A DNA stretch of 64,000 nt from Candidatus Defluviibacterium haderslevense (lineage in GTDB: Bacteria > Bacteroidota > Bacteroidia > Chitinophagales > Saprospiraceae): assembly GCA_016712225.1 (NCBI GenBank), contig JADJRL010000003.1, positions 2,307,501 to 2,371,500 of the forward strand, given 5' to 3'. Position 1 is the first letter of the stretch. Each line of letters starts with the position of its first letter. This document shows positions 53,003 through 61,747 of this stretch, in pieces. Both the position numbers and the translations under genes were made by a program. The notes below the pieces were generated by a model. The model saw only the letters and a program-made list of their open reading frames with translations, made no database searches and was not told the origin of the DNA.

Positions 53003-53952
53003 TAGTTTTTATTCATTTCGTAAATCCATTCAATTCCAGCTTTTAAAGTTTGGTTCTCTTCAACTTGAAAATCAGGAATTATCTTACTTCCAAATTTTGT
53101 CTTTTTCTTGTCTGCAAATATAGATTCAGCCAGATTTATTATTGAACCATCTGATAATTCGTGTGAAACACAACCTGTTGAAACACCAAAAGTTGATTGT
53201 CCAAATGATTTTGAATTTTCTCTCAACCTTAAGGCTACCGCCACCGCTTCTCCTGAACTTGCTGTTTGATGGTCCGTTAATACAGCTAAAAATTGATAAC
53301 TAAGATTTTGTTTTGATAAAATTTTTGTTTCCATTACAAATTGATCTTCTATGTAAGCTTTGCCTTCGATTATTTTCCAGGCTTCACTATTTTCATTTGC
53401 ATCTATAAAGTAGCCAAATGTCCCATTTCCAATTAATGGTTCAATTGAAAGAAGCATTGGCCACATATTTCCACCAAAATTACCACGCAGGTCCAATATC
53501 CAACCTTTCAACTTATTTTGCGACTCTTTCTCTATTTTGGCTCTTATTTCCATAATGTAATCATTGTACACACTTTCATTCCCAATACAAAAAGGTATCC
53601 TAATGTATCCAATGTCATCTGGGGTGATTTCATCAGCTAATATAGGCAAAGGTTTGTTTTCAAAATTAGCTTCTGACTCTGTTATAGGTCTGAAGTAGCT
53701 ATGATTGTCATTAAGCTTTTTAATTGCATAGCTAATTGTGGGATAAGTATCTTCAATTTTTTTTGCATTCGATACTTTTTTTAAAACGTCACTTTTAAAC
53801 TCTTTCCAGTCAATTTCATTTTTATACACAGAATTTTCTTCCAATAAATCAAAGGTTTCTGTTAGATACTTCGATACTTCTTTTGGAACAGAATTTCTAG
53901 TATTACAGCTCGACAATATTATGCATAAACCAATGTGAAAAATAATTTTCAT
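52996..53952 (-). CDS. S41-family peptidase-like lipoprotein
   Basis: 318 residues; lipoprotein signal LCIILSSCNTRNS (Cys about 15). Core motifs WILDLRGNFGGNMWPML (about 148-164) and LTDHQTASSGEAVAVAL (serine about 235) match the S41 catalytic region, and the tail (GSIINLAESIFADKKK) has the usual final strand. No PDZ domain seen, so shorter than CtpA-type proteins. Extracytoplasmic. Confidence 0.8.
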   Translation of the reverse strand: MKIIFHIGLCIILSSCNTRNSVPKEVSKYLTETFDLLEENSVYKNEIDWKEFKSDVLKKVSNAKKIEDTYPTISYAIKKLNDNHSYFRPITESEANFENKPLPILADEITPDDIGYIRIPFCIGNESVYNDYIMEIRAKIEKESQNKLKGWILDLRGNFGGNMWPMLLSIEPLIGNGTFGYFIDANENSEAWKIIEGKAYIEDQFVMETKILSKQNLSYQFLAVLTDHQTASSGEAVAVALRLRENSKSFGQSTFGVSTGCVSHELSDGSIINLAESIFADKKKTKFGSKIIPDFQVEENQTLKAGIEWIYEMNKNYH

Positions 53953-53970
53953 CTGTTACTGTTAAATTTC

Positions 53971-54108
53971 CGCTAACGGTTTTGGCATACGCGCATTCCC
54001 GCCACATTCCGAAAGCCAAAAATATAACAATAAATTTTATTAAACTAAAAAATCAAAAGAGAATGATTAATGACTTATGGTGGGAATGAGTGTATGCCAT
54101 GTTATGCG
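53971..54108 (-). repeat. attC site
   Basis: CGCTAAC and GTTATGC cores; arms TTTTGGCATACGCGCATTCCC and GGTGGGAATGAGTGTATGCC pair well. Central sequence similar to 58050 and to the decayed 43119. Belongs to the small gene ending at 54119. Confidence 0.85.
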
Positions 54109-54118
54109 CTGGCGATTT

Positions 54119-54445
54119 TTAATTTGGTATTTCTGATAAGATCTGTTCAAGTTTAAGTGTAATTTCTTTTTGAGATTTGGATGTCTCGATTTTAATTGGA
54201 TTTTCCCAATCAAAATCTTTAATTACATAAATTTTAAACGCTCCAAGATTTCCTCGAGACTCTCCATACCAACCTAAATCAATTACTAAATTTAAATTTT
54301 TGAATTCTAGTTGTAATAGATCTTCTTGTAAATAAGCTAGACTTTTTTCTTCTGAATATTCGATTTCTGGGTCATATGTCGAAAACACATTTTTATTAAC
54401 GATACAATTATTTGGAAGTATGATTTGCTGAAATGATATTTCCAT
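54119..54445 (-). CDS. Small protein of unknown function
   Basis: 108 residues, soluble. FDVs and Trp/Tyr-rich middle (IDLGWYGESRGNLGAFKIYVI) suggest a compact beta-rich fold resembling immunity-like small cassette proteins, but no family is recognised. The stop is 10 bp after an attC. One-gene cassette. Confidence 0.7.
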   Translation of the reverse strand: MEISFQQIILPNNCIVNKNVFSTYDPEIEYSEEKSLAYLQEDLLQLEFKNLNLVIDLGWYGESRGNLGAFKIYVIKDFDWENPIKIETSKSQKEITLKLEQILSEIPN

Positions 54446-54481
54446 TTTTAGAAGTTTAATTTTTATCTAGTTTGTAACTAG

Positions 54482-54615
54482 CGCATAAAGTTTTGCAGAT
54501 TTTCTATGGGCGGGCTTTTCAGCACAAATATTCATTCGAAGATACAAATTTTCTGTAACTCCAAAACTGTCTTCGGATAATGAAACCCCACCTATAGCAA
54601 ATGTGCTGTTTTACC
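54482..54615 (-). repeat. attC site with a diverged left core
   Basis: GCATAAAGTTTTGCAG where TAACG would be expected, and GTTTTAC at right. Arms TTTTGCAGATTTTCTATGGG and CACCTATAGCAAATGTGC belong to the same family as 61008 and 62695. Belongs to the DinB gene, whose stop is about 95 bp to the right. Confidence 0.7.
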
Positions 54616-54710
54616 CAAAAAAGCTGATTGTTCGGAACACAACTGTTGGAAGTTTCGATACTGTTTGTTCAAGGCAATTTACATTCATTGTTTTGACGGT
54701 TGTTATATAT

Positions 54711-55199
54711 TCAGAGGTTTTCTTTTGTTTGTCCAACCCAATTTGGTGCGTTTTTAATTCCTTGCCTTAAAAGCAAATTTAGTTGTGCTGCATGATGCTG
54801 AACATGTCGCATGTTGTATAGTGTAATTTCAAAAATTGAATAATTTTTAAACTCATTTATCCAACGGCTGTTTGCAACTTCGTCTGTCATACTTGCAATT
54901 AATTGATGGCATTTTTGTCTGTTGTGTTGAAGGTAGGAAAGTAATTCTGATTTGCTGTATACTCTGTCAGGTAATGCACCTTCTGGGTCAAATTCCGAAA
55001 GTCTAAACGGTGATGGTGGAGTAAATGTGTTCGGCTCAGGTGTCAAGTAGTAGTCCAACCAGAAAAGGCAATGATAAGAGCTATACCAAAACATCCTGTC
55101 CTCCCAGAGTTCGTCCGTACATAAATTAATTGCATTTTCAAGCATGTCAATACTTGCTCCGAATTGTTTCCATAAAGATTCTTTTATTGTTGCGTTCAT
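54711..55199 (-). CDS. DinB-family protein
   Basis: 162 residues; a four-helix bundle with likely metal-binding histidines in SSYHCLFWLDYYL (about 40-52) and in RHVQHHAAQLNLLLR (about 130-144). The family includes bacillithiol/mycothiol-type transferases and stress-induced proteins. No signal peptide. Single gene cassette. Confidence 0.83.
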   Translation of the reverse strand: MNATIKESLWKQFGASIDMLENAINLCTDELWEDRMFWYSSYHCLFWLDYYLTPEPNTFTPPSPFRLSEFDPEGALPDRVYSKSELLSYLQHNRQKCHQLIASMTDEVANSRWINEFKNYSIFEITLYNMRHVQHHAAQLNLLLRQGIKNAPNWVGQTKENL

Positions 55200-55274
55200 G
55201 TATATCAGTTTGTTGAATTTTTTAGCTCGTTTATTGCTCGGTCGTTTGATGTTTGCAGGCCTCCAATTGGTTGC

Positions 55275-55407
55275 ACATAACGGTTTGCGTGTTGTCTCAG
55301 TTGGCGATTTCGGAGCACTTCATTGTCAACTTGCACAAAAGTTTGATAGGAGCACTCAGTTCCAATTACGCACGTCACCGCCAATCGAGGCAACACACTG
55401 TTATGCA
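55275..55407 (-). repeat. attC site
   Basis: CACATAAC and GTTATGC; arms GCGTGTTGTCTCAGTTGGCG and CGCCAATCGAGGCAACACAC are almost fully complementary. Belongs to the ArsA cassette ending at 55428. Confidence 0.88.
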
Positions 55408-55427
55408 TTCGCCCTTCATTCTTCATT

Positions 55428-57206
55428 TCAAACGGTTATTGAATTAAGGTTTCGGTCTAAAAGTGCAGGAAGTAGTTTTTTTTCGGCAATGAATGGAATA
55501 CCAAATGTCCTTGCGGAATAGTTTGATTTTATGGTTTCAATAACTTTTGTTTCCGCACTTGCCCGACTTCGAAGCAAAGGGTCTGAAATTCTGCCAAGCA
55601 TAGAAAGACTTTGGTTTATTAACCAAGCATAGGGGTTTATGCCGGCTCTTTTTAAATCGTCTTGTAAGGCACCTGCTTCCCTCATTGGAGTTGTCTCTGG
55701 TAAGGACACCAAAATTATTTTTGATAGTGTTTGGTCTTGCAAAGACATATATGGGGTTCGAAGTCTACCTGCATTAATATTGTTTCTCATAATATCACGA
55801 TGATAACTTCCAGCAGTATCTAACAACAAAAGTGTATGACCTGTGGGGGCTGTGTCCATTATCACAAATTTTCTTTTTGCCATACTAATGGCTTTGGAAA
55901 ATGCATGGAAAACGGCTACTTCTTCTGTGCAAGGTGATTTTAAATCTTCAAGAATCAGCTTTTTAGCTTCTTCGGATTGTCCTTGACCTTTATGTTCTAA
56001 TATTTTTTCTGTGTATCGCTGTGTTTCTACTTTAGGGTCAATGCGTTCCACCGTTAATGTAGCTGGGAGCTCGCCTAACTGTTCAATAAAATCTTGTATA
56101 TGTGCAGCGGGGTCAGTAGTAGTTAGCAGAACTTCAAAGCCTTTTTTTGCCAGTAAAACAGCAATGGCAGAAGCGGCAATTGTCTTGCCCACGCCACCTT
56201 TGCCCATTGTCATAATAAGTCCATATTGTTGATTTGCGCAAAGTTCATCAACGAGTTGGTCTAATCCCTTTAATACCTGAACGGACGTTTCTGATTTCAG
56301 TAGATTATTATCTGAAATGGATTTTTGAAGTTCCGCGTTAAACAGTGAACGTAGTTTTACAATTCCCAACACATTGTAAGGTAAAAGAGGAAAAGTCTTT
56401 AATGGCAAGGTCTTTAAATTGTCAGGAATAGAATTGAGTTGCAAGTTGCCCATTGCTTCAATTTTTTGAGCAAGCAAGTCGTTTTTGTCTATTGCTTTGA
56501 AAACACCGTTGATGTATAATAGTTGATTGCTCATCCCAAGTTCATTCAATTCATTGCTGGTTCTCGAAGCTTCTTTCAGTGATGCTTTGTCTGACCTTGC
56601 AACGATATAAAAACTGGTTAATGATACATCTCTTAGTCTGTTTACTACGGTATGATATCTTTCTTTTCCACTTTTCAATGCAGAAGTTGGACCCAAACAA
56701 GACGCACCATCAGGATTTTCATCTGTGAAACTTGACCAAGCAGCAGGTAGTTCAAGCAGTCGCAAGGTATGCCCTGTTGGTGCTGTGTCGAAAATGATTA
56801 CATCAAATTGAGTTCCTTCAGTTTCTCCTGACACAAAACGGGAAAACTCATCAAAAGAAGCAATCTCAGTAGTGCAAGCACCTGAAAGGTCTTCTCGTAT
56901 TTTCTTTATTTCTTCCTTTGAAGATATTCCCTCTAAAGGTCGAGTTACTCTATTACGATATTCTTCTGCTGAATTTTCAGGATCAATATTGATTGCAAAA
57001 AGGCGGTCAATACCTTTTACTGGTTTTATCTGTTCATCAACTTGACTTTCTAATACGTCTTTTAAGTTTGAGGCTGGGTCGGTGCTTACAAGAAGAACTA
57101 CTTTTCCTGCATCGGCCATTTCAACTGCTGTTGCACAGGCAAGAGATGTTTTTCCAACTCCGCCTTTTCCAGTAAAGAATAAATATTTTGTTTTTATATC
57201 AGTCAT
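55428..57206 (-). CDS. arsA: ArsA, arsenical pump-driving ATPase (two ATPase halves)
   Basis: 592 residues. Two homologous halves each have a P-loop, GKGGVGKTS (residues 13-20) and GKGGVGKTI (about 330), and a switch II DTAPTGHTLRLLELP / DTAPTGHTLLLLDT. Cysteines in GACTTE (111), GASCLGP (170) and SPCTEE (about 430) sit where ArsA binds As(III)/Sb(III). It would energise export of arsenite with an ArsB or Acr3 channel, neither of which is adjacent. At 1.8 kb it is the largest single-gene cassette in the window. May act with a channel elsewhere or in GET-like tail-anchored protein handling. Confidence 0.9.
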   Translation of the reverse strand: MTDIKTKYLFFTGKGGVGKTSLACATAVEMADAGKVVLLVSTDPASNLKDVLESQVDEQIKPVKGIDRLFAINIDPENSAEEYRNRVTRPLEGISSKEEIKKIREDLSGACTTEIASFDEFSRFVSGETEGTQFDVIIFDTAPTGHTLRLLELPAAWSSFTDENPDGASCLGPTSALKSGKERYHTVVNRLRDVSLTSFYIVARSDKASLKEASRTSNELNELGMSNQLLYINGVFKAIDKNDLLAQKIEAMGNLQLNSIPDNLKTLPLKTFPLLPYNVLGIVKLRSLFNAELQKSISDNNLLKSETSVQVLKGLDQLVDELCANQQYGLIMTMGKGGVGKTIAASAIAVLLAKKGFEVLLTTTDPAAHIQDFIEQLGELPATLTVERIDPKVETQRYTEKILEHKGQGQSEEAKKLILEDLKSPCTEEVAVFHAFSKAISMAKRKFVIMDTAPTGHTLLLLDTAGSYHRDIMRNNINAGRLRTPYMSLQDQTLSKIILVSLPETTPMREAGALQDDLKRAGINPYAWLINQSLSMLGRISDPLLRSRASAETKVIETIKSNYSARTFGIPFIAEKKLLPALLDRNLNSITV

Positions 57207-57234
57207 TTTTTTTAATGTCGTCTAATAGGGTGAG

Positions 57235-57367
57235 GAATAACGTTTTGGGGCTTTGCGAAGGCTGGGATTAGAAGTACGAATGTTCAAATTTAGCACAAAT
57301 GTTCATTAGAATTCCAAATGTTCAATTTAGTACTGAAGCCCAGCTATTGCAAAACCCCTGTAAGTGG
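57235..57367 (-). repeat. attC site
   Basis: GGAATAAC and GTAAGTG cores; arms TTTTGGGGCTTTGCGAAGGC and CAGCTATTGCAAAACCCC. Central CAAATTTAGCACAAA repeats a motif also seen at 47997, 51608 and 63642. Confidence 0.83.
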
Positions 57368-57379
57368 CTGGCGATATAT

Positions 57380-58006
57380 CTATTTTTGGCATATTATATA
57401 CCAAAATTTTTGTTTTGGCTTTCCTTCAATGTTTATTTCTGGTTCATTAATTTCTTCGTTTTCAATTAAGCCGAAGTTTTCAAAATCTACTTTAATGGAA
57501 TCTAAATCGTAAAAAAATAAATTTAGTCCTTTCCAAGGTTCAAAAGTGTCTTTGGAAATTTCAGTCCCTTGTCCAAATCTAAAATCACTTTTTGAGATAG
57601 TTACAAAAACCATATTTCCATTTGGTTTAAGTTGTTTATAACAGTCTTCGATTAGTTTTATTCTATCCTGTTCGTTTAGCAAATGAATTAAAGAGTAACA
57701 GAAAATTCCGTCATATAATTCTTTGTCAAAAGGCATTTTAGAAACTGAACCTTCATAAATTTTAACGCTTTTGTCAAAGTGTTTCTTTGCTATATCTATT
57801 GCAGTTTCAGAGATTTCAATACCTGTTACTATAAGTCCATTGTCTATAAAATATTTGGCATTTCTACCATAACCAAATCCTGGTATTAAAATATCATTAA
57901 TGTTTTTGTTTTTAAACAATTCCAAGGTTTTGCGAACTGAGTCTGCTGGTTCCCATCCCCACATTTCTTGTTTTTCTTTAAAACTGGTCTCCCAAAATTC
58001 TGTCAT
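57380..58006 (-). CDS. SAM-dependent methyltransferase
   Basis: 208 residues. FWETSFKEKQEMWGWEPAD at the N-terminus and ILIPGFGYGRNAKYF (motif I, about 42-56), ITGIEISETAIDIAK, and FDKELYDGIFCYSLIHLL fit small class I methyltransferases of TehB/thiopurine type. The FxxxWGWEP start resembles the tellurite/thiopurine-resistance group. Substrate unknown. Confidence 0.82.
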   Translation of the reverse strand: MTEFWETSFKEKQEMWGWEPADSVRKTLELFKNKNINDILIPGFGYGRNAKYFIDNGLIVTGIEISETAIDIAKKHFDKSVKIYEGSVSKMPFDKELYDGIFCYSLIHLLNEQDRIKLIEDCYKQLKPNGNMVFVTISKSDFRFGQGTEISKDTFEPWKGLNLFFYDLDSIKVDFENFGLIENEEINEPEINIEGKPKQKFWYIICQK

Positions 58007-58049
58007 TATTATTTTGTTTTGTCAATGTGTGTCGGGTTCGGTACGCTTG

Positions 58050-58190
58050 CCCATAACAGATTTGGTATAGACGCGGCACCGCAATACCATTAGAAGCCAA
58101 AACTAAAAAATTAATTTGTTATTTCCGGACAAAATTAAAAGAGAATGATTGTAGATGATAGGTGGGGTAGAGTCTATGCCGTGTTAGGGG
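58050..58190 (-). repeat. attC site
   Basis: CCCATAAC and GTTAGGG; arms TTTGGTATAGACGCGGCACC and GTGGGGTAGAGTCTATGCC pair. Same family as 53971. Confidence 0.85.
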
Positions 58191-58195
58191 AGGTA

Positions 58196-58405
58196 TCATT
58201 CAAAGTCCCGTTTAGTGAGTTCTGATTGTCTTATTATTGAATGCAATGTTCCAATTTTAATTTCCTTATGCATCGGCACTGGAACTGTTATAGTTGAATC
58301 CTCAGTAAGTTTTTGCATTATTACATGGCTTCCTTTTTGTCTCACTTTTATAAATCCATGCTTTGACAATATTACGCAGATGTCCTTACCTGATAATGTT
58401 CTCAT
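58196..58405 (-). CDS. hicA: HicA-type toxin
   Basis: 69 residues. LSGKDICVILSKHGFIKVRQKGSHVIM is the HicA dsRBD-like core with the catalytic histidine in GSH (about 28). Predicted mRNA interferase, blocked by HicB. It is second in the operon, 6 bp after hicB. Ends 5 bp after an attC. Confidence 0.9.
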   Translation of the reverse strand: MRTLSGKDICVILSKHGFIKVRQKGSHVIMQKLTEDSTITVPVPMHKEIKIGTLHSIIRQSELTKRDFE

Positions 58406-58411
58406 TAAAAA

Positions 58412-58636
58412 TTAGATGTTAACTGTAACTCTTGAAATTTGCAATTCGTTGTGCAATCTCTTAGATATTTCAGTTTCGGATGCGGTCTCATAAAACAATT
58501 CAAGTGCTTCAATAAGATTAGATTTAGCTTCATCAGGAGTATCACCTTGACTGGCAATGTCTAATTCAGGACAAAGAGATATATACATATTGTCCTCCTT
58601 TTCTATTACTGCTGTTAATTCTATTTTTCTATTCAT
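58412..58636 (-). CDS. hicB: HicB-type antitoxin
   Basis: 74 residues. The partial RNase-H-like HicB fold with CPELDIASQGDTPDEAKSNLIEAL is the family signature. No separate DNA-binding domain is visible, so it is the short form. First gene of the pair; with hicA forms a single cassette with sites on both sides. Confidence 0.9.
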   Translation of the reverse strand: MNRKIELTAVIEKEDNMYISLCPELDIASQGDTPDEAKSNLIEALELFYETASETEISKRLHNELQISRVTVNI

Positions 58637-58667
58637 AAAGCAAATTTAATGTATTTTTTTGATATCT

Positions 58668-58801
58668 CCCATAACGTCTTTGAGATTGATGCAGGCAGAG
58701 CATTTTCGATAGCTGCCAAGGCAAAAACCTTAAGCCAAATTTACAACATTTTCTGGAATGAAAAATGAATTGCTCTGCTTGCATTAATCTCATGTTATGC
58801 C
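58668..58801 (-). repeat. attC site (near-identical to 61748-61880)
   Basis: CCCATAAC and GTTATGC; arms GCAGGCAGAGCATTTTCG and AATTGCTCTGCTTGCAT, with a conserved centre (CCTTAAGCCAAATTTACAAC). The HigA stop lies in the right core. Confidence 0.88.
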
Positions 58802-59094
58802 CAGTCAATAAGGTTTTCCTTAATCTTTGTGAATATTTTTTTACTTTGTTTCATTTCTTCTTCAAGATCATATTCATTTTGGAGTCCAAGCCAAAATTTA
58901 GGCGAATTGTTGAAATAAATCGATAATCTAACTGCAGTATCTGCTGTGATACTTCTATTGCCTTTAATTATTTCGGATAATCTGGTTTGAGGAACTTGAA
59001 TAGCTTTGGCCAATCTATAAGCAGTTGTTCCCATAGGTATGAGAAACTCTTCGTTTAATACTTCTCCAGGATGAATATTCTTTAATTTTGACAT
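58795..59094 (-). CDS. higA: HigA-type antitoxin
   Basis: 99 residues from MSKLKNIHPGEVL; the longer frame upstream overlaps the toxin gene and is not used. HPGEVLNEEFLIPMG and the helix-turn-helix TAYRLAKAIQVPQTRLSEIIKGNRSIT are the VapI/HigA signature. It follows the toxin after 2 bp (toxin first, as is usual in hig). Its TAA stop (58795-58797) sits inside the attC core. Confidence 0.93.
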   Translation of the reverse strand: MSKLKNIHPGEVLNEEFLIPMGTTAYRLAKAIQVPQTRLSEIIKGNRSITADTAVRLSIYFNNSPKFWLGLQNEYDLEEEMKQSKKIFTKIKENLIDWA

Positions 59095-59096
59095 AA

Positions 59097-59378
59097 TTAA
59101 TGGTAATTTATAATTTTTACAAATTCGGAATTTGAGTTTTCCCATTTGAAGATTATTCTCCAGGTATCGTTAATCCTTATAGAATAAAAATCTTTTAATT
59201 CTCCTTTTAGCTTTTCTAGATGATTTGAAGGTGGTACTCTTAAATCATTGATATTTTGTGAGTTGTTCAACATTCTCAGCTTTCGTCTTGCTACTTGTTG
59301 GATGGCTTGGGGAACACCTTTAACTAGAGTCCCTCCCCAAATTTCCTCAGTATATTTATCTCCAAAACTTAAAATCAT
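59097..59378 (-). CDS. higB: HigB-type toxin
   Basis: 93 residues of the RelE fold: LRMLNNSQNINDLRVPPSNHLEKLKGELKDFYSIRINDTWRIIFKW is the classic HigB sequence for ribosome-dependent mRNA cleavage. Located first in the higBA pair. Confidence 0.93.
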   Translation of the reverse strand: MILSFGDKYTEEIWGGTLVKGVPQAIQQVARRKLRMLNNSQNINDLRVPPSNHLEKLKGELKDFYSIRINDTWRIIFKWENSNSEFVKIINYH

Positions 59379-59383
59379 GCTAC

Positions 59384-59401
59384 CCTATAACGTTACTAAC
59401 G
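59384..59401 (-). repeat. Extra attC core fragments
   Basis: CCTATAACG (59384-59392) and ACTAACG (59395-59401) occur back to back just upstream of HigB and 50 bp before the next complete site. Likely remnants of a site left by cassette loss or a partial insertion. Confidence 0.4.
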
Positions 59402-59449
59402 CATAAAGATATTAAGATGTTTCAAATTAAGTTGTTTTTTATTGATTGA

Positions 59450-59582
59450 GCATAACGTTTTGCAGCTACCCGAAGGTGGCGATTTCGAAGCACTTCACTG
59501 TCAACGAAGCAGAAACTTTTATAGAAGCACAAAGCTTGATTTAACCACTGAACCGCCACTTTTGGGTAGGTGCTGTTATCGG
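59450..59582 (-). repeat. attC site
   Basis: GCATAAC and GTTATCG; arms TTTTGCAGCTACCCGAAGGTGGC and CCGCCACTTTTGGGTAGGTGC pair. Belongs to the TIR-SIR2 cassette whose stop is 22 bp to the right. Confidence 0.87.
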
Positions 59583-59603
59583 CTGGCGTATTGTCAGAAG
59601 TCA

Positions 59604-60965
59604 TCATTTGCCAATTTCTTTGAGGATTTCAGGAATTTCTTTAAATGAGTTTATCCAAATTACGTTGAATCCTAAATTATTGGCGTCTTGTTCTTCAATA
59701 TTTTCTATTACAGGAATTAGCTTCTGGTCTTTAATTTTTACGACTTCATTTTCGGGATATAAATCTTCAATTGAGTACCGCTTTTTGATTATATAATGGT
59801 TCTTTTCACCTTTGCCGTTCTTACGGATAGAAACATCTAATAGTCTGCGCATATTAGGGTCAGTCAGGCTAATCCCTGTAAAAAGGCAGGTACAATTGTT
59901 AAGATGATTTAGTTGCACTAGATTGCTCCAGCTAAACGGGTCTATAAACTGAGAATGGTATGCGTCCTCACTAAAAACAATTTCGTTTTTTGAGGTTAAG
60001 TTCTTCTTTCTTGGTAAGCAGCCGTGGGGATGATAAATTGGTATTTGTTTGTCCGTAAAACGTTCTCCTTCAGAAAAAATGCATTTAAAATCGATTTTTT
60101 CCTTCGCTAAGTTTTCTTCAATTAAGTCATCAAAATTAAACGTAATTATTGCTCTTAATGGTTTTCTTTCACGCTTTGGTCTGCTTAGTTCAGAAATAGC
60201 ATCAACTGTGGAACTCTTATCGGTACAATTTTTATACAAGGTATCCCTTACAGTCGATGTAAACTTCTTTCCCAAAAGTGTCTTTAAGTATTGAGCAAGT
60301 ATAAGTGGTGAGACATTTATTCTCTTCTGAAATAAATTGGCAAGTCTTGTGTCTATGTCTGGAACATCAGTATTATCAGAATAGACTTCTTTAAGAAGTG
60401 ATTTTAAAAGAGTGTTCCAAGTTGGAATACCTGCGTCATAAGAAATTCCAGCACCACAGAATAGAGTCAAGTTTCCTCTATTGTATTCTTCTCTAAGATT
60501 TCGGATTTGAAACTCATAGGAATCTGGTTGAAACTTCTCAACCTCACGCTTTACTCCTTGATAGCTTTTAGTTTCTTTCTGTTTGAGTGCCCTAATTAAT
60601 TTTTCGTACCCTTCCTCAAACGAAAATCTGAAGTCAGCAAATAATCTGTCTCTAAGTGAAAATGGGATATCACAATCTTCAATAAGAACTGGAAGAATAA
60701 TTCTCTGTTGTTTTGAAACTTCCCGATTAAGTATTGCGGATAATTCAAAATTGACCCAATTTGAACTCGTACTATGCTTTGATAGAAGTACAATAAAGTA
60801 ATCAGTATTCGAAATTGCATCATTAATTTTCTCTTGAATGTTTTCTCCAGCAGTTACTTCCTTATCAGCTCTCCAAGTCTGAACACCATCATTTTTAAGT
60901 GCGATGGTGAGTCTGTCCAGAAATTTTTTGTCTTGAGAACTATGGCTTATAAATACTTTTATCAT
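59604..60965 (-). CDS. TIR-SIR2 fusion protein, probable NAD-consuming defence effector
   Basis: 453 residues. The N-terminal TIR domain (about 1-135) has IKVFISHSSQD and a putative catalytic Glu at 74 in NWVNFE. The C-terminal SIR2-like domain (about 165-400) has GAGISYDAGIPTW (171-183), TFNFDD (Asn 277) and YHPHG (His 312), matching the NAD-binding and catalytic positions of SIR2 effectors, and FTGISLTDPNMRRLL. Both domain types can cleave NAD+, the chemistry used by Thoeris, DSR and related abortive-infection systems. No partner gene in the cassette; it may act alone. Single cassette with sites on both sides. Confidence 0.88.
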   Translation of the reverse strand: MIKVFISHSSQDKKFLDRLTIALKNDGVQTWRADKEVTAGENIQEKINDAISNTDYFIVLLSKHSTSSNWVNFELSAILNREVSKQQRIILPVLIEDCDIPFSLRDRLFADFRFSFEEGYEKLIRALKQKETKSYQGVKREVEKFQPDSYEFQIRNLREEYNRGNLTLFCGAGISYDAGIPTWNTLLKSLLKEVYSDNTDVPDIDTRLANLFQKRINVSPLILAQYLKTLLGKKFTSTVRDTLYKNCTDKSSTVDAISELSRPKRERKPLRAIITFNFDDLIEENLAKEKIDFKCIFSEGERFTDKQIPIYHPHGCLPRKKNLTSKNEIVFSEDAYHSQFIDPFSWSNLVQLNHLNNCTCLFTGISLTDPNMRRLLDVSIRKNGKGEKNHYIIKKRYSIEDLYPENEVVKIKDQKLIPVIENIEEQDANNLGFNVIWINSFKEIPEILKEIGK

Positions 60966-61007
60966 TTTTACATTTAATTAATGTTAGAGTGTGTCGTGAA
61001 CGCTTGC

Positions 61008-61140
61008 CGATAACGTTTCGCAGATTTGCGATGGGCGGGAATTTTACCACTGAACTTTATACGGAGCATAAAACTTTCGTCTACCACAAAACTGTCTGCG
61101 GAGCACGAAACCCCGCCTATTGCAAATGTGCTGTTAGTGG
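61008..61140 (-). repeat. attC site
   Basis: CCGATAAC and GTTAGTG; arms GCAGATTTGCGATGGGCGGG and CCCCGCCTATTGCAAATGTGC are highly complementary. Same family as 62695 and 45464. Confidence 0.9.
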
Positions 61141-61231
61141 CTGTTATACTTTCCTTCTGATACTCGTCAGTCGGATGATTGAAGTTCATATTGTCTGATG
61201 TTCGTAGCATTGTTGTCAAATTAATCTCCTT

Positions 61232-61669
61232 TTAAAATTTGTCTTCAAGTTTCTCAAACAAGTCAATAATAGTTTTTATCTCTTTTGTTAATGTTTCAAG
61301 TTCTGATTGGATTTTACTGTCCCGGAAATAATCAGAAACTATTTTTTTTACTTCGTCTAAAGTCATTGTCCGAATAAATGTCCCTGGAAGATTTGTTTTG
61401 TTTGTATGGTCATATTTCCAAGTCCAAAGTTGTCCATTACTATCAATTAATTTATAGTCGCTATCAAACTCCCAATAATGCAAGTCAGGGTCGCCTGCAA
61501 ACTCTTCCAAGTAAACCATGTTTAGGTCTGCACCGTCCTGAATCAGTATAGGAAATGTAACTTTGTCAAAACCAAGATTGTTTAACTGGTTCATCCAGTC
61601 AATTGCTCTGTTGCTGTTTAAGCCGCTAAAGCCGCCAAAAATCTTTTTTATAATCTGAACAAGTGTCAC
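61232..61669 (-). CDS. Small cassette protein of unknown function
   Basis: 145 residues, soluble; FPILIQDGADLNMVYLEEFAGDPDLHYWEF and a C-terminal helical region (YFRDSKIQSELETLTKEI) suggest a small beta-alpha fold, possibly an immunity-like protein, but no family is recognised. Its attC is about 90 bp to the left. Confidence 0.65.
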   Translation of the reverse strand: MTLVQIIKKIFGGFSGLNSNRAIDWMNQLNNLGFDKVTFPILIQDGADLNMVYLEEFAGDPDLHYWEFDSDYKLIDSNGQLWTWKYDHTNKTNLPGTFIRTMTLDEVKKIVSDYFRDSKIQSELETLTKEIKTIIDLFEKLEDKF

Positions 61670-61747
61670 GATGTTGTGTAGGTTTTAAATTGTCATAGTT
61701 AATTTGTTCGCTGTAATGTTTTTAATATTCTCACGTTAAATAATAGC

